A DNA stretch of 7,458 nt from Desulfobacteria bacterium (lineage in GTDB: Bacteria > Desulfobacterota > Desulfobacteria > Desulfobacterales > C00003060): assembly GCA_030145035.1 (NCBI GenBank), contig JAQYWL010000470.1, positions 1 to 7,458 on the forward strand. The letters are read 5' to 3'. The notes under the pieces were generated by a model that had not been told where the DNA came from, searched no databases, and saw only the letters and a list, made by a program, of their open reading frames with translations. The stretch's first letter is position 1. The number at the start of each line of letters is the position of its first letter. Of the stretch, positions 1 through 5,830 are shown piece after piece. Made by a program: the position numbers and the translations under genes.

Positions 1-1178
1 ATCGCCTTGTCCGGGAGGAATCGATCCGATATATACCGCTGGGAAAGAGTCGCTGCACCCACAATCGCAGAATCTTTGATTCGCACCCCGTGATGGACCT
101 CGTATTTTTCTTTCAGTCCCCGCAGAATGGAGATGGTGTCTTCCACTGTGGGCTCCTGAACAAGGACCGGCTGGAAACGCCGCTCTAAGGCCGCGTCCTT
201 TTCCACATACTTCCGGTACTCGTTAATAGTGGTGGCCCCCACGCACCGAAGGGTACCACGGGCCAAAGCGGGCTTTAGCATATTTGACGCATCCACCGCG
301 CCCTCAGCAGCCCCTGCCCCGACCATGGTGTGGAGCTCATCAATGAACATGATGATCTCGCCCTCAGCAGCCTCCACTTCTTTTAGGACGGCCTTCAGGC
401 GGTCCTCAAATTCCCCACGGTATTTCGCACCCGCAATTAGGGTACCCATATCAAGGGCAATTAGTCGGCGGTCCTTCAGCGTCTCAGACACATCCCCGTT
501 CACAATCCGCTGGGCCAGGCCCTCCACTATGGCCGTCTTCCCAACACCAGGCTCGCCAATCAGGACAGGGTTATTCTTGGTGCGGCGAGAAAGAACCTGA
601 ACCACACGGCGGATCTCTTCGTCCCTGCCGATCACCGGGTCCAGCTTTCCAAGGCGAGCAAGATCGGTCAGGTCCCGGCCAAACCTTTGTAAGGCTTGAT
701 ACTTTTCCTCGGGGTTGGGATCGGTAATCCGCTGTGTGCCCCGTATATCGACCAGGACCTTCAGAATCGTCTCACGGGTCACACCTGCGCCGGCCAGGAT
801 GCGGGCGGCATCCGTTTCTTTCTCGTCGGTTATGGCCACAAAGATGTGCTCGATGCTCACATACTCATCCTTCATCTTGGCCGCTTCGGCAAAGGCTCCA
901 TCCAGAACCCTTTTGGTGGTTGGAGAGATATATGCCTCCCCCGTGCCGGCCCCACTCACCCTGGGCTTCTTTTCGAGCGCATCCGCAACCTCATGCAACA
1001 CCCCTTCAGACGATGCACCCAGCTTCTGAAGAATAGAGCGAGCAATCCCCTCGGGCTGCTCCAGCATGACCTTCAAGAGATGCTCCGGCTCGATCTGCTG
1101 ATGTCCCAATTGACCGGCCAGGCCCTGGGCGCCTTGAATCAGTTCCTGAGACTTTATAGTAAATTTGTCAAAACGCAT
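1..1178 (-). CDS. clpB: ATP-dependent chaperone/disaggregase ClpB, N-terminal part (C-terminus beyond left edge)
   Basis: ClpB is a cytosolic hexameric AAA+ disaggregase that threads aggregated proteins through its pore together with DnaK/DnaJ/GrpE. The 392 visible codons, which stay open to the left edge, cover the N-terminal substrate domain (about residues 1-145) and most of the first ATPase domain (NBD1). Visible motifs are Walker A GEPGVGKT at 208-215, Walker B IIMFIDE at 275-281, the sensor-1 region GATT at 314-317 and the arginine-finger pair in ERRF at 332-335. These positions lie within two residues of E. coli ClpB as I remember it. The pore-loop motif AKYRGEFEDR is at 251-260. The start MRFDKFT is typical of the family and has an AAGGAG Shine-Dalgarno six bases upstream. 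The middle coiled-coil domain, NBD2 and the stop lie outside the window. The gene is preceded by a 414-bp spacer and is not visibly cotranscribed with the cNMP-binding gene. ClpB is often heat-shock regulated, but I found no convincing CIRCE element or sigma32 promoter. Confidence 0.97.
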   Translation of the reverse strand, partial: MRFDKFTIKSQELIQGAQGLAGQLGHQQIEPEHLLKVMLEQPEGIARSILQKLGASSEGVLHEVADALEKKPRVSGAGTGEAYISPTTKRVLDGAFAEAAKMKDEYVSIEHIFVAITDEKETDAARILAGAGVTRETILKVLVDIRGTQRITDPNPEEKYQALQRFGRDLTDLARLGKLDPVIGRDEEIRRVVQVLSRRTKNNPVLIGEPGVGKTAIVEGLAQRIVNGDVSETLKDRRLIALDMGTLIAGAKYRGEFEDRLKAVLKEVEAAEGEIIMFIDELHTMVGAGAAEGAVDASNMLKPALARGTLRCVGATTINEYRKYVEKDAALERRFQPVLVQEPTVEDTISILRGLKEKYEVHHGVRIKDSAIVGAATLSQRYISDRFLPDKA

Positions 1179-1184
1179 GATTTT

Positions 1185-1190
1185 CTCCTT
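1185..1190 (-). promoter_or_regulatory. Ribosome binding site of clpB
   Basis: On the minus strand AAGGAG lies six bases before the ATG at 1178. This is a near-perfect Shine-Dalgarno sequence and fixes the clpB start. Confidence 0.8.
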
Positions 1191-1213
1191 TTATAAAATC
1201 GTTGCGCGATTTG

Positions 1214-1251
1214 GCATCCTTCATTCCTCGGTTTACACTTATCAAGGATGC
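1214..1251 (-). repeat. 8-bp inverted repeat in the clpB 5' leader
   Basis: GCATCCTT at 1214-1221 and AAGGATGC at 1244-1251 are exact reverse complements separated by 22 bases. The element begins 36 bases upstream of the clpB ATG, so it would lie in the untranslated leader if transcription starts farther upstream. It is not CIRCE, which has 9-bp arms with different sequence and a 9-base spacer. It could be an operator or an RNA stem in the leader. The arms are short, so chance cannot be excluded. Confidence 0.4.
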
Positions 1252-1289
1252 GGGCGCCAAGAGATAAGTTCTTTTGTTCCTACTTTTTG

Positions 1290-1317
1290 GTGTCAGGTGT
1301 CAGGTGTCAGGTGTCAG
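1290..1317. repeat. Tandem repeat, four exact copies of GTGTCAG
   Basis: The 7-base unit GTGTCAG occurs four times without interruption or mismatch. No reading frame uses it. It sits in the clpB leader region and faces a related array in the opposite orientation at 1334-1366. Confidence 0.9.
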
Positions 1318-1333
1318 AAACTGAAAAAGCAAG

Positions 1334-1366
1334 ACCTGAAACCTGAACACTGAAACCTGAACACTG
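1334..1366. repeat. Degenerate repeat array of CCTGAA / CTGAACACTG units
   Basis: ACCTGAA at 1334-1340 is followed by two exact 13-base copies of AACCTGAACACTG (1340-1352 and 1354-1366), a period of 14. The unit CTGAACAC is nearly the reverse complement of the GTGTCAG unit at 1290-1317, with one extra base. The two arrays therefore form an imperfect inverted pair around a 16-base centre, and a transcript across them could fold into a long imperfect stem. Confidence 0.8.
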
Positions 1367-1422
1367 GTCAATAGGTGTAAACTACTTTATGGCAAAAATG
1401 AAGAATACCCGCGATTTTATAC

Positions 1423-1450
1423 AAAATAAGCACCTGATATGTATTGTCAA
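1423..1450 (-). promoter_or_regulatory. Candidate sigma70 promoter for clpB
   Basis: On the minus strand a perfect -35 box TTGACA (1445-1450) is followed after 16 bases by TATTTT (1423-1428), a four-of-six match to the -10 consensus. An RNA starting near 1416 would have a leader of about 240 bases crossing both repeat arrays before reaching clpB. This is motif matching only. Confidence 0.35.
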
Positions 1451-1542
1451 ACATCGTCATGTCTGCATTTGCGCTACTTTGAGTGCTTTGAGAACTAGAA
1501 TCTGAGTCTGACGTGGAGAGTGAACAAAAGAGGATATTTTGC

Positions 1543-1564
1543 AAACGCCTCGGGCTGAGGCTTT
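1543..1564 (-). terminator. Weak hairpin downstream of the cNMP-binding gene
   Basis: On the minus strand AAAGCCTC and GAGGC-GTTT form a stem with a five-base loop and one bulge, about 30 bases past the stop codon of the cNMP-binding gene. The sequence after it (GCAAAATATCC) has no real U-run, so at best it is a poor intrinsic terminator. Confidence 0.25.
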
Positions 1565-1592
1565 GGAAAGCACAGACTATCTTTGACTCTGT

Positions 1593-2096
1593 CTATTTAC
1601 CGAGTTGGGCTTTTAGCCCTGCGATCTCTTTCCTTGCCCTGACCAGCTCATCGCTTGTTAACCTCAAGCGACTGGCCAAAATCTCGGCAAATACCTGGTA
1701 CAAAACACAGCAGAAGGAGGCCCTATCGTTGCCTGATAACCTGTCCGCATAAGAGGCGTCTGTTGATAGACAAACGGACTCGTCAACAGCGTATACAGAG
1801 GCTGACCTGGCCGAACCATTTATTACACCCATTTCACCGAAAATATCGCCTCTGCGATCCAGAACACTGAGTTCTTTATCGTCTTTTACTATTCTCACTT
1901 TGCCGGAGACAAGAAAGTATATCCAATTATCATACTGCCCTTCTTCAATGATCAACTCCCCTGGATCATATTTCCTTATCTTGCTTAATTTCAATACCCC
2001 TTTGAGGTCCTTATCATCAAAAGACCTTAGAGTGGGAATTTCCCTGAATTTTTTTATAAGATCCTCACTCTCTTTCAAATAATCGGATTCAATCAT
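1593..2096 (-). CDS. Stand-alone cyclic-nucleotide-binding (Crp-like) domain protein
   Basis: This 167-aa protein carries one cNMP-binding beta-barrel at about residues 20-130. The glycine-turn region PGELIIEEG (45-53) and the ligand cassette FGEMGVINGSARSAS (86-100) are visible. Glu88 and Arg97, nine residues apart as in protein kinase A regulatory domains, are the positions that hold ribose and phosphate in cAMP/cGMP binders, so ligand binding is plausible. The C-terminal 35 residues (about 132-167) form a charged helix or coiled coil, where true Crp/Fnr regulators have a winged helix-turn-helix. It therefore cannot bind DNA in the Crp manner and more likely acts through a partner protein. 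There is no signal peptide or membrane segment. GGGAGG at 2105-2110 lies eight bases before the ATG and supports this start. It is transcribed alone, divergent from pckA. The partner and ligand cannot be told from sequence. Confidence 0.85.
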   Translation of the reverse strand: MIESDYLKESEDLIKKFREIPTLRSFDDKDLKGVLKLSKIRKYDPGELIIEEGQYDNWIYFLVSGKVRIVKDDKELSVLDRRGDIFGEMGVINGSARSASVYAVDESVCLSTDASYADRLSGNDRASFCCVLYQVFAEILASRLRLTSDELVRARKEIAGLKAQLGK

Positions 2097-2127
2097 TCTA
2101 TTTGCCTCCCTCTGAAGTGCTGCTTAC

Positions 2128-2147
2128 GTTTAGGGCTCGCCCTAAAC
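2128..2147. promoter_or_regulatory. 9-2-9 palindrome upstream of the cNMP-binding gene
   Basis: GTTTAGGGC and GCCCTAAAC are perfect reverse complements separated by two bases. The element lies 32-51 bases upstream of the cNMP-binding ATG. It could be an operator for a dimeric regulator, or a hairpin (8-bp stem, four-base loop) in the mRNA leader. No U-run follows on either strand, so it is not an intrinsic terminator. Confidence 0.5.
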
Positions 2148-2198
2148 ATTTACTCCTGGGTTGAGCGGTTCAACGTTCACAGTTCCCGGTTGAAGAGC

Positions 2199-2222
2199 CC
2201 CTGGCCCAGACCCTGGCCCAGA
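2199..2222. repeat. Tandem duplication of a 12-bp unit
   Basis: CCCTGGCCCAGA occurs twice in direct succession without mismatch. Its CCCTGGC core is the reverse complement of GCCAGGG inside each copy of the 20-bp direct repeat downstream, so the two repeat types can pair. Confidence 0.8.
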
Positions 2223-2255
2223 CCGGGATTATGGGGCCTGGCAGTTAATTTAAGC

Positions 2256-2326
2256 ATGTCGCGCCAGGGCGGGCCGGGACTACATGGGCACCAAAATCAT
2301 CTTGGGATGTCGCGCCAGGGCGGGCC
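2256..2326. repeat. Pair of 20-bp direct repeats
   Basis: ATGTCGCGCCAGGGCGGGCC is present at 2256-2275 and again, without mismatch, at 2307-2326, a start-to-start distance of 51 bases. Chance identity over 20 bases is very unlikely. The copies are non-coding and lie 225 to 295 bases upstream of pckA. They may belong to a genome-wide repeat family or be paired regulator sites. Confidence 0.85.
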
Positions 2327-2453
2327 TGAACCTGGAACCGATCACTTTAGGTTACAGTCTGTTGCATTTAAAGGCTTATCTAAATGGTCAAAGCTGTTTG
2401 CTGATCGCTCGCATGCCAGACGGTTTTGTCTATCTTACTCCAGATCTTCTCTT

Positions 2454-2466
2454 TTGCCAATGGCAA
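2454..2466. promoter_or_regulatory. Short inverted repeat upstream of the pckA promoter
   Basis: TTGCCA-A-TGGCAA is a perfect 6-1-6 inverted repeat, 22 bases upstream of the candidate -35 box of pckA. Its symmetry and place fit a binding site for a dimeric regulator, but it is short and unassigned. Confidence 0.3.
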
Positions 2467-2488
2467 TACATGATTCGGTGCCTTTCAG

Positions 2489-2517
2489 TTGATTTGTGCT
2501 ATTCACTGTGTTATCTA
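2489..2517 (+). promoter_or_regulatory. Candidate sigma70 promoter of pckA
   Basis: TTGATT (2489-2494) and TATCTA (2512-2517) are separated by 17 bases, with a start site expected near 2524. That would leave a leader of about 27 bases holding the Shine-Dalgarno AAGGAG at 2536-2541. The hexamers match the consensus only partly. Confidence 0.3.
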
Positions 2518-2550
2518 ATCTAACTCATATGAGGTAAGGAGATTTGATTC

Positions 2551-4197
2551 ATGCAAAGAAGACAATTCAACATAAGGGAGCTCGGAATTGAGACAAAGGC
2601 CAAGATTTTTGCTGATCTGGATGTTGGGAGCCTTGTCACCCATGCGGTCAGAAAAGACGAGGGCGAATTGAGTCGCAGGGGCACCCTGGTCATCAAGACC
2701 AGAGAGGACCACCCGAAGTACGGCCCTGGCAGGCACACGGGCAGGTCCCCTCAGGATCGATTTTTCGTGGACCATCCTGAAATCCATGACAATATTGATT
2801 GGCAAGTCCAGGATGCCAAGTCAAAAAAGCCCATCAACCAGCCGATCGAACCTAAGGTAGCACTTCGGCTGTATAAGCAAATCACCAAGTACCTGAGCGC
2901 ACAACCTGTGCTGTACCTGCAACACCGACTGGTCTGTGCGGACCGCATGTACGGATTTCCACTGTACTTTGTGACAGAATCCCCTACGTACGCCCTGTTT
3001 GCCAACAACGTATTCCGGGACCTTCCCTCCACAACCAAAGAGATCCCGAACAAACCGATCCGTGTCATTTTTGCACCCGGATTCAGGGTTCGAGAGCCCA
3101 AGAAATACGGTCTCAATTCAAATGGATTCGGTATCATCGACTGTTTGAATCAAACAATCTTCGTGGGGGGGCTAGGTTACTGTGGTGAGGCCAAAAAGGC
3201 TGTTTTTGCCCTGCTCAACTACCTGCTGCCCTTCATGGACGTGTTTCCCATGCACTGTGGCGCCAACAAAGGAGAAGATGGGGCTGTGGCCCTGTTCTTC
3301 GGGCTGTCCGGTACTGGCAAGACATCGCTGTCGGCTGACCCTCACCGCAAACTCATTGGCGACGATGAACACGGCTGGTCCCCTTACGGTATCTTTAACT
3401 TTGAAGGCGGCTGTTATGCAAAACTGATCAGGCTGGATCGGGTCAAAGAGCGGGATATCTGGAGTGCCGTGAGAAAATTTGGGGCCTTAGCTGAAAATGT
3501 GGTCGTCAAAGATGGGGCTCTGGACCTTGAAGACGCCTCCATTACCGAAAATACCAGGGCTGCCTATCCGTGCAAGTATATAGACAATGTGAGTTTCACC
3601 GGCGTGGGAGAACATCCAAAGGTCATGTTCTTCTTGACCGCTGATGCCTCTGGGGTAATGCCACCGATTTGCAGGCTCACGCCTGAGCAGGCCATGTATC
3701 AGTTCCTGTCCGGTTACACAAGCAAGTTAGCAGGAACCGAGGTGGGGATTAAAAAACCGGTGCCAACCTTTTCCCCATGCTTTGGCCTCCCCTTCATGCC
3801 CCTGAAGCTTCTGACCTATGCTGAGCTTTTAGGCAAACGCCTGAGAAAGCATAACACCAGGGTTTATCTCGTAAACACCGGGTGGACAGAAGGCCCCTTT
3901 GGTAAAGGTCACAGAATCAATATCGTTCACAGCCGCGAGATGATCGCGGCAGCCATCCGAGGGGAACTGGAGTATGCGCAGACGGAACGACATGAAGACC
4001 TCGGCCTTGAAATGATCACCAGTTGTTCGGGCATACCGGACCCCCTCATGCTCAGACCATGGAAGACATGGGGAAACGTGGCCGAATACCGAGACAAGTC
4101 CAGAGAACTGGCCGCTCATTTCATCAAAAACTTCAAGGAAAATTACCCGGACGCCCCAGCCGAGATCGCCAGGGCCGGGCCTACATTGAAGATTTAG
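2551..4197 (+). CDS. pckA: Phosphoenolpyruvate carboxykinase (ATP)
   Basis: This cytosolic enzyme (EC 4.1.1.49) interconverts oxaloacetate + ATP with PEP + CO2 + ADP, for gluconeogenesis or, in anaerobes, carboxylation. The 548-aa length is close to the usual 530-540. Landmarks of the ATP-type family are all present: substrate-binding GRSPQDR with Arg65 (64-70), GYCGEAKK with Tyr210 and Lys215/Lys216 (metal ligand region, 209-216), metal-ligand His235 in MHCGAN, P-loop GLSGTGKT (251-258), kinase-2 LIGDDEHGW with Asp271 and Asp272 (268-276), ENTR with Arg336, and TGW at 443-445. The P-loop and GDDEHGW mark it as the ATP family rather than the GTP family. GYCGE differs slightly from the more common YAGE, and EGPFGKGHRI (447-456) matches the family's glycine-rich adenine-site loop. 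AAGGAG nine bases before the ATG supports the start. The gene stands alone on the plus strand and converges on nadB with a 7-bp gap and no visible terminator. Confidence 0.96.
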   Translation: MQRRQFNIRELGIETKAKIFADLDVGSLVTHAVRKDEGELSRRGTLVIKTREDHPKYGPGRHTGRSPQDRFFVDHPEIHDNIDWQVQDAKSKKPINQPIEPKVALRLYKQITKYLSAQPVLYLQHRLVCADRMYGFPLYFVTESPTYALFANNVFRDLPSTTKEIPNKPIRVIFAPGFRVREPKKYGLNSNGFGIIDCLNQTIFVGGLGYCGEAKKAVFALLNYLLPFMDVFPMHCGANKGEDGAVALFFGLSGTGKTSLSADPHRKLIGDDEHGWSPYGIFNFEGGCYAKLIRLDRVKERDIWSAVRKFGALAENVVVKDGALDLEDASITENTRAAYPCKYIDNVSFTGVGEHPKVMFFLTADASGVMPPICRLTPEQAMYQFLSGYTSKLAGTEVGIKKPVPTFSPCFGLPFMPLKLLTYAELLGKRLRKHNTRVYLVNTGWTEGPFGKGHRINIVHSREMIAAAIRGELEYAQTERHEDLGLEMITSCSGIPDPLMLRPWKTWGNVAEYRDKSRELAAHFIKNFKENYPDAPAEIARAGPTLKI

Positions 4198-4204
4198 GAT
4201 CCCC

Positions 4205-5830
4205 TTATCCCACAAAGGGCCGCCGCAGTATGGTGTCCTTGAGCCAGTACTTATCGTCCTTTTCAGGGTACTTGATATTATAATGCAGACCGCGGCTCTC
4301 CTTCCTCAACATGGCACTCTGGATGATGAGTTCGGCTAACATGGCAATGTTGCGCAGCTCGATCAAATCCGAGGTGATTTTGAAATCCCAATAGTACTCA
4401 TGGATCTCCTTCTGGATGGTTTCAATCCGGTTTCGGGCGCGCAGCAGTCGCTTGTTGGAACGCACGATCCCCACATAGTTCCACATGCACCGTCGGATCT
4501 CGTCCCAGTTGTGGGCAACCACGATCGCCTCATCACTGTCTGTGGTGCCCATTGGATCCCACGGGGGCAGGTCACGACAAATCTCGGCATTGATTGTCTC
4601 CAAGTCATTCACAGCCTGCTGGGCCGACCGGTGGGCATAGACCACTGCCTCAAGAAGGGAGTTGCTGGCAAGGCGGTTAGCGCCATGGAGCCCCGTGCAC
4701 GCTGTCTCGCCCACGGCATAGAGCCTTTCTATGTCGGTCTTGCCGTCCACGTCTACCAGCACCCCGCCGCACAGGTAATGTGCTGCCGGAACTACGGGGA
4801 TGGGCTCCCTGGTCATGTCTATGCCAAGGGAAAGGCACCTCTGATAAATGTTTGGGAAACGGTCCCGCACAGAGTCAGGCTCTTTGTGGGTGATGTCCAG
4901 AAACACACAGTCGTCCCCAGTCTTTTTCAGCTCACTGTCAATCGCGCGGGCCACAACGTCCCGGCACGCCAAGTCCTTTTTGGGGTCGTAATCTCCCATG
5001 AAGGCGCGGCCCCGCGCATCGATCAGCACGCCGCCTTCCCCCCTCACCGCCTCGGATATAAGAAAGTTCTTGGCCTCGGGATGATAAAGGCATGTGGGAT
5101 GAAACTGCACAAACTCCAGGTTTGCCACCAGGGCCCCTGCCCGGTACGCCATGGCAATCCCGTCGCCTGTAGCTATATCCGGATTGCTTGTGTAGAGATA
5201 GACCTTACCGGCCCCGCCGGTGGCCAGAACGGTAATCTTCGCATTAAAGGTATGAACCTCATTGGCTTCGGTCTCCAGCACGTAGGCACCGCAGCACAGG
5301 TCCTCATGTGCCGCAGTCACAAGCCCCCGCTTCATCCTCGTGGAATAGGTGATCAGGTCCACTGCAATGTGGTTTTCAAAGATGTCGATCTGCTTGTGGT
5401 TACGAGCGCGATCTACCAGGGCCTGTTCGATGGCGTGGCCGGTGAAATCCCCGGCATGGACGATTCTTTTCTGGGAATGCCCCCCCTCCAGACCGAGATC
5501 AAGTTTTAGGTCGCCTGCCCTGTCCTGCGTGAACTCAACCCCCCAGTCCATCAGTTCCCGGATCCGTTCCGGACCGCTCTTTACGACCATTTCCACAACA
5601 CCTTTGTTGCATAGTCCGTCACCGGCCTCCAGGGTGTCTCGAATATGAAGACCAAAGGAATCGTACTGGCCAAAGACCGAGGCGATACCCCCCTGGGCAT
5701 AATTCGTGCTGGTCTCCATGGCCTCTTTCTTGGTTACGATAGCCACCCGCCCGTATTCGGCCACCTTCAAGGCAAAGCTCAGACCGGCAATCCCGGTCCC
5801 AATGACCAGAAAATCAATCTTGTATTCCAT
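4205..5830 (-). CDS. nadB: L-aspartate oxidase (FAD-dependent)
   Basis: NadB oxidises L-aspartate to iminoaspartate, which NadA condenses with dihydroxyacetone phosphate to quinolinate, the first step of de novo NAD synthesis. The 541-aa protein belongs to the succinate dehydrogenase/fumarate reductase flavoprotein family. Visible are the FAD dinucleotide motif GTGIAG (11-16), NYAQGGIA (43-50), LEGGHS with Glu115, HPT with His244, Arg290 in CRDVVARAID, AAHYLCGG with His351, and GLHGANRLASNSLLE with Arg386. The substrate-contacting His, Arg, His and Arg sit at the same numbers I recall for E. coli NadB (244, 290, 351, 386). A C-terminal helical domain starts near 430. The start at 5830 (MEYKIDFLVIG) is chosen over an in-frame ATG at 5920 because the extra 30 residues overlap the upstream gene and do not resemble NadB. 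Anaerobes usually use fumarate as acceptor. No Shine-Dalgarno is seen, and the ATG overlaps the upstream TAA (TAATG), which suggests translational coupling. nadA and nadC are not in the window. Confidence 0.95.
   Translation of the reverse strand: MEYKIDFLVIGTGIAGLSFALKVAEYGRVAIVTKKEAMETSTNYAQGGIASVFGQYDSFGLHIRDTLEAGDGLCNKGVVEMVVKSGPERIRELMDWGVEFTQDRAGDLKLDLGLEGGHSQKRIVHAGDFTGHAIEQALVDRARNHKQIDIFENHIAVDLITYSTRMKRGLVTAAHEDLCCGAYVLETEANEVHTFNAKITVLATGGAGKVYLYTSNPDIATGDGIAMAYRAGALVANLEFVQFHPTCLYHPEAKNFLISEAVRGEGGVLIDARGRAFMGDYDPKKDLACRDVVARAIDSELKKTGDDCVFLDITHKEPDSVRDRFPNIYQRCLSLGIDMTREPIPVVPAAHYLCGGVLVDVDGKTDIERLYAVGETACTGLHGANRLASNSLLEAVVYAHRSAQQAVNDLETINAEICRDLPPWDPMGTTDSDEAIVVAHNWDEIRRCMWNYVGIVRSNKRLLRARNRIETIQKEIHEYYWDFKITSDLIELRNIAMLAELIIQSAMLRKESRGLHYNIKYPEKDDKYWLKDTILRRPFVG

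Larger units (their letters stand above)
1179..1592. other. Gene-free spacer between clpB and the cNMP-binding gene
   Basis: I see no credible gene here on either strand. The longest plus-strand ORFs lack a ribosome binding site and recognisable sequence. The spacer contains, from left to right, an 8-bp inverted repeat in the clpB leader, two facing short-repeat arrays, a candidate sigma70 promoter directed at clpB, and a weak hairpin just past the end of the cNMP-binding gene. Each is listed separately. The remaining bases (about 1451-1542) show nothing I can name. Confidence 0.6.
2097..2550. other. Divergent spacer between the cNMP-binding gene and pckA
   Basis: This 454-bp region drives two divergent genes and contains no credible gene. 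It holds a 9-2-9 palindrome next to the cNMP-binding gene, a GC-rich block with a 12-bp tandem duplication (2199-2222) and a 20-bp direct repeat (2256-2326), then an AT-richer stretch with the likely pckA promoter. ORFs reading through the GC-rich block are proline/glycine-rich repeat translations without ribosome binding sites. Confidence 0.6.

Noticed and set aside
229..1196. Several plus-strand ORFs opposite clpB
   Set aside because: They are antisense shadows of an unmistakable ClpB reading frame.
1290..1366. CRISPR array
   Set aside because: The units are 7-14 bases and contiguous, without 30-bp spacers or cas genes.
1389..1505. 38-codon plus-strand ORF starting MAKMKNTRDF
   Set aside because: No Shine-Dalgarno, no known motif, and it overlaps the candidate clpB promoter on the other strand.
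2128..2147. Intrinsic terminator
   Set aside because: The hairpin is followed by no U-run on either strand and lies just upstream of a gene start rather than after a gene.
2190..2523. Plus-strand ORFs in the pckA upstream spacer (about 80-100 codons)
   Set aside because: Their sequence is translated repeat (PWPRPWPRP, SRQGGPG), with no ribosome binding site or domain. Better seen as non-coding repeat DNA.
4400..5509. 369-codon ORF on the plus strand antisense to nadB
   Set aside because: It lies wholly opposite a clear NadB. Its translation has no recognisable domain and looks like a mirror of GC-rich codons, and no ribosome binding site is evident.
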